Shown: positions 25,201-36,535 of the stretch, piece after piece
Layout: every line of letters begins with the position of its first letter
Numbering within the stretch: the stretch's first letter is position 1
DNA from: Neocallimastix lanati (nom. inval.)
Taxonomy: Eukaryota; Neocallimastigomycota; Neocallimastigomycetes; Neocallimastigales; Neocallimastigaceae
DNA length: 64,000 bases
Reading direction: 5' to 3'
Assembly (NCBI GenBank): GCA_016946835.1
Contig: JACVTC010000033.1
Coordinates: 206,001 to 270,000, forward strand
Translations under genes and position numbers: made by a program
The notes under the pieces: model-generated
What the model was told of the DNA's origin: nothing
What the model saw: only the letters and a program-made list of their open reading frames with translations
Database searches by the model: none

Positions 25201-26387
25201 TTTTATAATAATAATAAAATTAAAATATAACCTAAAATGGTAAAATTAAATTAAGTATATAAAAACATTTATATATATTTCTTTATTTATCTACTTAATA
25301 TTTATTTATTTTATTTATTTATTTATTTATCCATAAATAACCTATATCTTAAATAATATTAATATATTTATTGTTATTATCTATCATATTAAACAATAAA
25401 GAATAATATATATATTTTTTTATTTTAAAATTCGGTATATATAAAGTTAAAAACAATAAATAAAAAATTTTTTTTATTCTTCAAAATTGTTTTAAACTTT
25501 TTTTTGGTAGCACAAGCTTGCTTTTTTTTTTTTTTTAAAATTTTATATACTTTATTTACAAAAAATTTTCCTTATAAAATTTTTTATTATTCATTCAATT
25601 ATAGTTAATTAATAAAATCTTGGTAAAATACGAACTAAAAACTTTAAAATTATTTATATCTTTTATTATTAATTTTATAATCTTTTTTATTATTTTTATT
25701 ATTTTTTATTATTATTATTTTAATTTTATTTCTATATATTATTTATTAAAAAAAAAATATTATATAAAAAAATAAAATAAAAAAAATAAACGAATTTATA
25801 AATAAATATTCACAATATATAAATTTATTTATAATTTAATTTTAAGAAAAAATCTTCTTTTTTTTTTTTTTTTTTTTTTTTTTTGAACGATAATGACATA
25901 TTTTTAATGTAATATATTCAAATAAATATGGTTTTAAAAGACTTTAAAAATTTTATTTTTATTTAAAAATAAAATAAAATTCAAAAAACTATTATTTCTT
26001 TTAATAATCTTACGAATTATATTATTTTATTAATTAATATATATTATATATTATAAATACATATAGATATATATATTTTATAATATAGAAAGTCATAAAA
26101 TAAATCCTTATTTATTTATTATTATATATTTTATTAATTGAATCTCATTATTAATTTTCAATAACTTATATATTTAGATGCTATCATTTATAATAATTAT
26201 AACCGTTAAAACACTTCAATTAATTATTTACCCAAAAATATTGTATTTTAAATAACTTCATATATAGTAATAAAAGAAAAGAAAAAAATTAAAATAAAAA
26301 ATAAAAAAAGAAAATAATAAAAAAAATTACAAATATATATATATACATATCATATATACAATAATATTATATATAAATAATAAAATT
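22014..26387. other. Long AT-rich intergenic region containing a heptamer array
   Basis: Between divergent genes. It is AT-rich throughout, with the array at 24536-25188. A 74-codon open frame at 23734-23958 is Ile/Asn/Phe-rich with no recognisable motif, and I do not call it a gene. Confidence 0.6.
24536..25188. repeat. (ATTATTT)n heptanucleotide array 1
   Basis: About 650 bp of a 7-bp unit, mixed at its left edge with TTTATTATTA variants. A long open frame across it (YLLFIIY repeated) is an artefact of the 7-bp unit lacking stops in that phase. The same unit forms a second array at 33990-34490. Confidence 0.95.
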
Positions 26388-27545
26388 ATGCATATCCAAA
26401 ATAATGAAAAAAATAATTTACAATCATTGGAACAAAATGAGCCTACTGAAGAAACTAATGAAAATAAAAATAATATTCATAGCAATCATTTAAAAGATTT
26501 TAATAATAATCTTAATAATTATGACATCACATCATCTTACATGACAAAAAAAGATGAAATACTACAAAATGATTCCCTTCCACAAGCAGTTCAAACAAAT
26601 TATAAAAAGCATAGTAATATATCAGAGGTACATTTAAATAAGCGAAGAGATTCTGATACAAAGAAAATAAAAGATCTAAATAATAGAAAAAAAAATTTTA
26701 TGAAATCATCAATTAAAAATCATCGTACTCTAGATAACAAGCCATTTCTTTCTATTGAAAATGTTAATAAAAATAAAATAGTCAATGAAGATGATTACAA
26801 AACATATAAAAGTTATAATATGAATAATGTGAATGATATGATTTGGTCTAGTAGAAGATTTGTTAATCGAAATAATTCTTCAAATGAATATCGAAAAAAA
26901 TTATTTTATGGAAGCGGAGTTGGAGGTATTAATAAATCACCAACAAATTTTGATTGTAATAATGATTTAGAACGATTACATAGTAATTCCTTAAAAAATC
27001 AATCACTTAATATACAAAAAAATAGAAATAAAAATTATGGTCTTTCTTTAGAACAAGCAATAAATTCTATTTATGGAAGATACGCTTCTTTTATAAATAA
27101 TAAATATAATAATCAAATACATGACAATTTAAGTAAAAATTTTTATAAATCATATAACGATATTTACAATAAAAAAAATGGTTTTAATGAAGAATTAAAA
27201 AAGAAATTAAAACTAAATAATATTTGTAATTATATGAAACTTAATAAAAACAATAATATTATCCAAAACATTATTGTTATCAATGATATTGATGATAACA
27301 ATAAAAATTCTAATAATATTACTAATGTTACTAATAATGATAGTAATTCAAGTAAAGGAATTAATAATATCAATGACAATAATCTTAATAAAATAAATAA
27401 TAATAATAATCATAAAAATCCTAACAAAATACATAATAATGATATTAGTTATTCAAGCGTTAATAATATAAATAAAAATGGTCTTTGCTATTTAAGTATC
27501 ACCAATATATATAATAATAATATTGACAATAAAAACAATAATGAT

Positions 27546-27643
<98 letters not shown>

Positions 27644-29647
27644 CAGTAATATTAATAAAAATAATAGTATTAATCATAAAAATAATAAAAATAGCATAAA
27701 TCTTAGTATTAAGAATTTATCTTTAACAAAAAATAGCTCAGAAGATGATTATTATTATCATCGTAAACATCATAATCATTATTATTATATGAACAGTCCA
27801 CCAAAAGAAAATCTAAATGATATGGTTATCTCTAAGCAACTAAAAAATTTATATTTGAACGATAATTTTAATATCAATAATAATAGTAATTATAATAATA
27901 ACAATAATAAAAATAAAAATAATAGATATATTAATAATGGTTTAAATGAAATAAGAAAAAAAAATAAAAATCAATCATCATCCAATTCTGATTTTAAATT
28001 ATATCATCAGCAAAAAATGCCATTAATTAGCTCAAACAAAATTAGTAAAATTGAAGTAGATTTACCTTTGCCACCCATTAAAAGATTAACATTACAACGA
28101 CATAGGCTACTAAAACCTGTCTATAGTACTAAAGACTTAAAAATAGAGACACTAAGTCATGATCATATTAAAGCAAAAGTGGATGATCATATAAATAAAG
28201 GTTTGTAAACTATTATTATAGTAATATATCTTAATTATGTCTCATATTAAATAATTAACTTTTAAATTATATATATTTAATATATATTATACAAAATATA
28301 TGTTTATAAAAAATTTTTCTATACATGTAATAGAAAATTGGAAACCAAGAATTAATGATGGAAAAAGCATAGACAATAAACAAGAAGATATTAATTATAA
28401 TGATATTAATAATTCAAATGATATTGAAGAAAATGATTTAAATAATTCTAATATTTCTGAAATTTGTACTAACACTCCACATGAAGATGATGAAAATAAT
28501 ATAAATAAAGAAAATAATGATGAAAATATTGAGAAAGCATTAGAAATCCAAAAAAGTATTCCAAAGGAGAAAATTAAAAAAGAGGAGGATATATATGATA
28601 ATAAAGAAGATAAAAATAATAATATTAATAATAGCTCATCTTCATTACAAGAGGATGAAATAGAAATCATAACTGAAGAACAGAAAGAAGAAATGAGAAT
28701 AGTCAAGGCATATATTAATAAATTAGGTAAGATATATCAATTTACAAATTAAAAAATAATAATAATAAAAATAGTGTATATATATATATATATATCGAAT
28801 TGATTGAAAAATAAGTATAATTTATAAAAAAAAAAAAAATGAATTGAAATAATAACTGTAAAAAATTATAATTAATAAATTATAAGACAATATTAAAGTA
28901 AATGAAGAACATCATCTTCAGACTGAAACTCATCATGAAATTAAAAGAGATAGAAATTTCCTAAATGGTATTCATAATATCTATTATTAATTAAAATTTC
29001 AATAATTATAAAACTTTTATATAATTTAAAATTCAAAAAAAAAATTTTTTAAATGTATATCGTTAATATTATTATTATATTTATAATTATTGTTAAATAA
29101 TAAATATAATTTAGATTTCATTTTATTGGATCAAGTAGAATCAGATAAAAATAATGAAGAAGCAGTTAATCAACATATATGGTCTGTTGATACTTTTATT
29201 AATAATAGTAATGAAGAAAAATTATCGAAAAGAGAGGCTTTAACAATGCTTTGGAATATTTATGCATTATTAATTTTGAATAATGAGCATAATAAACCAG
29301 TATTAACATTCCAAACTATTGAAATGATAAAAGGAAGACTTCATCAACGTAATTTATTAATTAATTATATTATAAATTTATCCTAACTTTTATATTTAAA
29401 TTTATATATTAATATTAATATTTATATATATATATATATATTTTATTATTAAAAAAAAAAAAAAGTTATAAGTACTAAATATGATATAAAAGAAAAAATA
29501 TTGAATTTATTACCAAATATTATAAAATATATACCCAAAGAAGAATTAGTTAAACTCAGAGGTGTTATAGGACATTTATACAGGTATTATTTATATAAAA
29601 GCACTTTATTGTAAAAATTAAATTAAAAATCTTGTTATTTAAAAATT

Positions 29648-29694
<47 letters not shown>

Positions 29695-29703
29695 TATATA
29701 TAT

Positions 29704-29779
<76 letters not shown>

Positions 29780-30131
29780 ATGTATTAATTTCGGAAAAAA
29801 AAAAAGAATTTGTCGATCTTTTAATAATGATATATCAAATAATTTATCAGTGGTTTTAAGCCCATTAATTCTAGTAAAACTTAATAATTTTATTCTTTTC
29901 CCTGAATCTCTTGTAAAAATCCCTGATAGATCATTAACAGTTGGAAAAACAGATAAGGATATACTATTGGAAAATCAAGTAAAATCTGAGGTTCAACGAA
30001 TCAAACAAGAAGAAGCTAAAGGAATAGGGAAGAGAAGACTTTATGAAAAAATATTTTATGAATTAAATACCTTAAATATAGGTGATTTTATTTTAAAAAG
30101 TATGATTATTTACTATCGCCAATTTTTTTAA
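26388..30131 (+). CDS. Uncharacterised Asn-rich protein with a conserved-looking C-terminal region
   Basis: Exons: 26388-28200, 28334-28726, 28887-28967, 29115-29348, 29466-29583, 29807-30131. The phase closes, giving 987 aa. The first 600 residues are very Asn/Lys-rich, with long poly-Asn runs near residues 390-420. The only early conserved-looking segment is LPLPPIKRLTLQRHR near residue 565. Exon 2 is acidic. The last four exons are less repetitive: helical Leu-rich segments, then EELVKLRGVIGHLYR and NNLSVVLSPLIL, which faintly resemble the C-terminal half of a RhoGAP domain, then DRSLTVGKTDKDILLE. The arginine-finger half of a RhoGAP was not seen, so no function is assigned. The first donor (GTTTGT at 28201) is non-standard but is the only one that keeps the frame. 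Intron 5 holds a TTTA array. Confidence 0.75.
29648..29777. repeat. (TTTA)n microsatellite
   Basis: A tetranucleotide array in the last intron of the preceding Asn-rich gene, with one TATATATA interruption near 29694. Confidence 0.95.
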
Positions 30132-30195
30132 GTCTACTAGCATATCATAACTAAATGAATTAAAAATAAAATAAAAATTAAAAAAAAAAATAAAA

Positions 30196-30237
<42 letters not shown>

Positions 30238-30852
30238 TAAAAGTATATAAATTATTGTTATATATTAATTATTTTAATAAATTGTAATTCAATAATCATT
30301 AAAAATTAGTTATAATAATATCATAAACGCATTATATCAACTTTGTTTTATTTTTTCTTTTTCAAGAGCAATTCTCTTTTTTCAAAACACTTCATTATAA
30401 ATCAATAAAATTTTATTTTCAAATTTTAAATAGCTCATTATATTTTTTTAATTCATTTTTTTATTTATATATTTTATAGATTATTTTTTTTATTTCTTTA
30501 ATAATTTATATGTTTTTAATTATGAATAATTTTTTAGTTTCTTTAAAATAAATTTTTTAATACTAATTAACTAATTATTTATAATATAATAAAAAAAAAT
30601 TATATTAATATTTTTTTTCTTATTCTAATTTCTTTATTAATTAACTAAATATTATTTAGTAATTTCTTCTTTTTTTTTTTTTTTTTGTTTTTTGTTTTTT
30701 GTGTTTTTTTTTTTTGTTTGTTTTTACCAAAAATATGGTGATTATTCTAATTATACGACTTTAAAATTGATAACGAATAAAAAAAAATTATTTTCTTTTT
30801 TTTCTTGTAAAATTGATTTTTGTTAAAATATAAAAAAATAATGTTAAACTGA
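30132..30852. other. Intergenic region between convergent genes
   Basis: AT-rich 3' flanks of the Asn-rich gene and of adenylosuccinate synthetase, with an AAT array near 30195-30240 and a T/G-rich tract at 30670-30725. No gene was seen. Confidence 0.65.
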
Positions 30853-32501
30853 TTAGTTAGTCTTCTTGATCATAGAATTTCTTCCAGCACCAACACCAAT
30901 GTATTCAACTGGAACACCCATAATTTCTTCAATCTTTTGAATGTACTTCTTAGCATTTTCTGGTAATTCTTCATAAGTAGTACACTTTGAAATATCTTGC
31001 TTCCAACCTGGCATAGTAATGTATTCAACTTCAACATTTTCTAAGACATCAAGATCTGGTGGCATAGATTCTAACTTCTTACCTTCGTATATGTAGTTCA
31101 TACCAATCTTAATAGTATCAAAAGTATCTAAAACATCGAGCTTAGTAATATTAATACTACTGTAATCATTGATCATTTGTGACCATTTAAGAACAACAGC
31201 ATCTAACCAACCACAACGTCTTCTACGTCCAGTAGTAGTACCGAATTCAGCACCAATAGATTGAAGCTTGTCACCATCTTCATCCTTTAATTCAGTTGGG
31301 AATGGACCAGAACCAACACGAGTAGTGTAAGCCTTGACAACACCATAAATATTACCAATCTTCTTTGGTGAAATACCAAGACCAGTGCAAACTCCACCAA
31401 TACTAGTGTTAGAAGAAGTAACATATGGGTATGTACCAAAATCAATATCAAGCATTAAAGCATTAGCACCTTCAACTAAAACTTTCTTACCAGAATTAAT
31501 AGCGGTATTTATGAAATTAACACTTTCAACAACGTATGGCTTTAAACGAGCAGCGTATTCCTTATATTTAGTGAGTTCACCTTCGACATCGTATTCGAAT
31601 TCACCGAAACGCTTCATCTTGTTAACAACATTAAGACGGAATCTTCTTTCAAATTCTGGCCAATTGTATAAGTGGTGGACACGAAGACCAGAACGAGAAG
31701 CCTTGGAACTGTAAGCTGGACCAATACCCTTATGAGTAGTACCAATGTTAGCCTTACCAAGATTAACTTCATTAATACCATCAACAAGTTGGTGATAATC
31801 AAAAACAAGTTGAGCTCTGTCAGAAATGAAAAGACGACCTTCACACTTTAAACCCTTAGATTCGTTAATTTCAATTTCCTTGAAGAAGGATGGTAAGTGA
31901 ACAACAACTCCATTACCAATTAAGGAAACACATTTTGGGTTAGCTAAACCACTTGGTAAAAGGTGGAAATCGAAACTAACTCCATTAACAACAATGGTGT
32001 GACCAGCATTGTTACCTCCCTATTTATTATAAAAAAAAAATCTATTAATATATATTTCCTTTTATATTTATTTTCACTCTTTTCTTTTTTTTTCCTTTTT
32101 TGTTAATATTTTATTTCAATTGTTTTCCAATGGTAACATGTATATTATTTAATTTAAAAAGTCCACTATTTAACACTCTTTATTATATATTACTCATTAT
32201 TACTAAATCATTTTAATTTTAATATCTAAAGATTTTTATTTTGACTGTTTTTTAATTTTCATTTTTATTTTTATTTTATTCAAAAGTTTTTTTTTTTTTT
32301 TTTAAGCATCAACATTTTATTTTTATTAATAATTAATAATAGTAATATTTTAAATAAATAAAAAAAGTTTATTATTATCAAAATACTTACAGCACAACGA
32401 GCAACAACATCAGCATCACTAGCTAAAATATCAACAAGTTTACCTTTACCTTCATCACCCCATTGGGAACCTAAGACAACACTAACCTTATTGTTGGACA
32501 T
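30853..32501 (-). CDS. Adenylosuccinate synthetase
   Basis: Catalyses GTP-dependent joining of IMP and aspartate, the first committed step to AMP. Two exons, 32501-32391 and 32019-30853, joined at GTAAGT...TAG, give 425 aa, close to yeast and human enzymes. The N-terminal phosphate loop [24 protein letters not shown], the IMP-binding region [21 protein letters not shown], the [20 protein letters not shown] block, [19 protein letters not shown] and [14 protein letters not shown] are all present. Codons end in C or G more often than in neighbouring genes (ACC, AAG, TTC), suggesting high expression. The single intron lies between the phosphate loop and the GGNNAGH motif. The assignment is secure. 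Confidence 0.97.
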
Positions 32502-33909
32502 TTTTTTATACTTTAATAATAATTATGAAAATATTAAAATATGATTTATGCGATTTAAAATAGTATTTATTTTACAAAATTAATTGTAATATGTTACAAA
32601 TCGAAGTTGTTTATAATAAATAAAAACTTTTTTATTATTAAATTTAAAATTTAAAAATAATACTTAAATTTTTATAATAAAAAAGTAGTGAAAAAAAAAA
32701 ACGTTTTTTTAAAAACCAAAAAAAAAAATAAAGGTATATTCTTTAGTATTTATATATTTTCATAAAAAATTACCCTGTATTTATATTATATATTAAATTT
32801 TAATAAAATAAAAATGTTAATTTTATTAAATATATTGCAATATATATGATAAATATAACAATCTATTTAATATATGATATCAGTTTATATTATATCTACA
32901 AACTTTTTTTTTAAAAAAAAAAAAAAAAGATTAAAATTACTAAAACAATTTATTATAAATTTATTACATAAAAATATATATTAAATTATGATGATGATAA
33001 TTAATTCTAATTTGATGAAATAGTATTCATACTAAAATAAATATATGAAAGAATGAAGATGAAGATATTAATTATATAAGAAGGAAATAAAATATTAAAA
33101 ATAATAATAGTTAAAAGAATTGGTTAAATAACCTTAAATTTATAAAATAATATAATATATGTTATATAAAAAAAAAACATAAAAAAAAACTATAATAAAA
33201 TAAATTTTGTTGCATTGTTAATAGTTAATAGTATTTCATTTTAGCTATTATAAAAATAATAACTTTAAAAAAATTTACATATATATATTTATTATAGTAT
33301 ACCTACTATACTATTTTTTGTAATTAATTTTATTAGTTTGATGATAATATATCATCTTTTAATAAAAATAAAAAAGTTAATCAAACCAATCATATTAACT
33401 GATTTGGTTCTTCCGTTGTAATAAAAAAAATAAGATATTAAAAAAAAATTATATATGTAAAAATAAATTTAAGACTTTTGTACATATATTACAGTGCAAT
33501 TAAATATATTTGTATAATTACTGATGAAATACATACAATTTTAATTTACCCCATTATATTAGATATCAATATAATATATGAATGAAATACTATTCCCACT
33601 ATAAATAATACAAATTTGATCAAAATATTTTATACAATGTAAATAAAAATATGTAAAATGAATAATTAATTAAAAATTTAATAATAAATAATAAATAATG
33701 AATAATGAATAATAAATAAAAATGAATAAATAATGATAAATAATAAATAATAAAAAATAAAATATTAAATATTAATTTTTATTATAATAAATATATAAAA
33801 TTATCATAAATCCTTTAGCAATGATATAATAAAATTACAAATAGAAAAAGATAAATTATATAATTAATGAAAACAATAATTATAATTATTGTTTTAATCT
33901 TTATTATTA

Positions 33910-33945
<36 letters not shown>

Positions 33946-35303
33946 AAACAAAATTATTATTATTGATTATTTATTTATTATTTATTATTATTATTATTAT
34001 TATTATTTATTATTTATTATTTATTATTTATTATTTATTATTTATTATTTATTATTTATTATTTATTATTTATTATTTATTATTTATTATTTATTATTTA
34101 TTATTTATTATTTATTATTTATTATTTATTATTTATTATTTATTATTTATTATTTATTATTTATTATTTATTATTTATTATTTATTATTTATTATTTATT
34201 ATTTATTATTTATTATTTATTATTTATTATTTATTATTTATTATTTATTATTTATTATTTATTATTTATTATTTATTATTTATTATTATTTATTATTTAT
34301 TATTTATTATTTATTATTTATTATTTATTATTTATTATTTATTATTATTTATTATTTATTATTTATTATTTATTATTTATTATTTATTATTTATTATTTA
34401 TTATTTATTATTTATTATTTATTATTTATTATTTATTATTTATTATTTATTGTTCATTATTCATTATTCATTATTTATTATTTATTATTAATTTTTAATT
34501 AATTAGCATAATAAAAAGCCATCTTCGAGTTGTTTTTAATATTAAGTTTCTTGGTTTCATTTCATTGACTACAATATTAATGAATGCTTATCTATGTTTT
34601 ATTCTTATATATTATTTATTATTTAAAAGTGATTGGATTATTTTCATAGAATGTAAATTAGTTTGGCAAAATTTATTGATGAAAGTATCACTTTCAAAAG
34701 GAATATATATAACCAATTTCTACAACTGTATTCATACCTTGATAAATTATAATTTGAAGAAAAATTTAATAAACTACTAATGACCATAAAATTTATGTCA
34801 TGAAGTTCTAAAAAATATCATTATATGTTTTTTTTTTTTTTTTTGAAAGAACAAATATAGAAATGATAAACTTATTATAAATAAATATATTGTATATTGA
34901 CATTAGTGATTCTTACTGCTTTAATTCTAGGATTGTCATATTAAAAATATGTTGTATTTCGCCAATTGAAAATTATTAAATAAATAAATTAAAATATTAA
35001 ACTAATATTGATGCTAGGTAAATATTTAAATATTAAAATAATATTAATAAATAAATATTATAGTTTTAAAAAACATTTTTTGAATTTTTATTTATTCATT
35101 TATTCATTCATTCATTTATATCAATACGCCACTTGAAGAAATGCAACTCTCCTATGTTCTAACTTAAAATTATTTAATATGAATTAATTTCATTATGACA
35201 AATTTTTGGACAATACTAAATAACAAATTCTTATTTTTATATTTAATTTTAAATAATAAAAGATACTGATTATTTTTTATATAATAAAAAAATAAATTAT
35301 AAA

Positions 35304-35337
<34 letters not shown>

Positions 35338-36535
35338 TATTTTTATATATTTTAATTTAAATTTTAATTTTAAAAATTATATTACTTATATTAGTGATTA
35401 TTTTTATTATTGTATCAATTTTTTTTTTTATATTCAAACATTTATAGTTTATCATTATTAATATATATTTAAATTCTTTTTTCAATCACTATTATTTTAA
35501 TTGAAGTATTATTAAAAGAAGTAATCTTTATTAAGATTATTTATTTATTTATTTATTTATTCATTGTATTCATACTATTTTTCCATTGACAATTTAATTA
35601 TAATAAAAAAAGTTAAATATTAGTCATCACAGCACGTGACAAAATCTTTTATAAATAAAATATGGCTTGTATATTTTCGAAATTAGAAATTTTCATATTT
35701 GCTTAGCACATTTGATGTATTATTATAAAGGAAAAATTATTTTACTTAATAGGTATATTATTTATTATAAATTAATATTTATATTATTTAAATTAAGAAA
35801 ATATTTAAACTAAAAGTTCAATATTATTTCTATAACTTCCATTACTTATGAAATTTTCAATTAAAATATTGATTTCATCTGTTCTCCTTTATTTTTTATT
35901 TTTTTTTTTTTTAAATTCTTCCAATTTTTCTTTTAAAGATAAAATAATCACCAGAAATGATGATATGGTTCTTAAATATTATTAATTATAAAGTTTTCAG
36001 GGGTTCAATGAATATTAAAAAATATTTACTTAATTATTTATTATTATTAGTTCAATTGTTTATTATTTATAATTAATAGTTTTATTATTTATTATTTATT
36101 TGTTAATAGTCAGGAATTTTATAATTATTTATCTAATTTTTTTTATTAATATATATAAAAACGTAAATACTTTTTTATTTTATATTATTATCATATTTAT
36201 TATTTTAATTTTTAATTTTATTAGAATATAGTTTTATTTTAAATTACTATAATTTGTTATATAAACAAAATTAACTTTTATGGATAACTTCATAATGGTA
36301 TAAATTTTTATGAAGAATAAAATAAAAATTAATTTTTTTGTATAATTTAATTATATAATAGTATGAAATTATATTATTATTACTTTTTATTATTATAATT
36401 CATTAAAAATTTAATAAATTTTTATTAATAGCATATAAAAATTAACAAATAAGAAAAAAAATAATAATAAAATAAATTTGTATTTTAATAACTAATATTT
36501 AGATGATTAAAAAAAAAAAATAAATGATAGAATTA
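32502..36535. other. AT-rich intergenic region with the second heptamer array
   Basis: Upstream of adenylosuccinate synthetase and downstream of the next minus-strand gene. It holds the heptamer array at 33990-34490. A more complex stretch at 34565-34780 has a 71-codon frame without a recognisable motif. A CACGTG hexamer sits near 35630; no neighbour makes its role clear. Nothing else was recognised. Confidence 0.6.
33990..34490. repeat. (ATTATTT)n heptanucleotide array 2
   Basis: About 500 bp of the same 7-bp unit, in the same orientation, as the array at 24536-25188. It has a few shortened units (ATT inserts near 34285 and 34345) and degenerate copies at the right edge. The open frame over it is not a gene. 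Confidence 0.95.

Noticed and set aside
24438-25208. 256-codon open frame with repeated YLLFIIY
   Set aside because: It is the translation of the (ATTATTT)n array; a 7-bp unit without stops in that phase gives an artefactual long frame. The frame at 33867-34502 is the same.
31385-31844. Open frames overlapping adenylosuccinate synthetase
   Set aside because: Shadows of a conserved enzyme coded on the minus strand in another frame.
34565-34780. 71-codon open frame with a CKLVWQNLL segment
   Set aside because: No motif, no splice partner and no supporting codon pattern; likely chance in AT-rich DNA.
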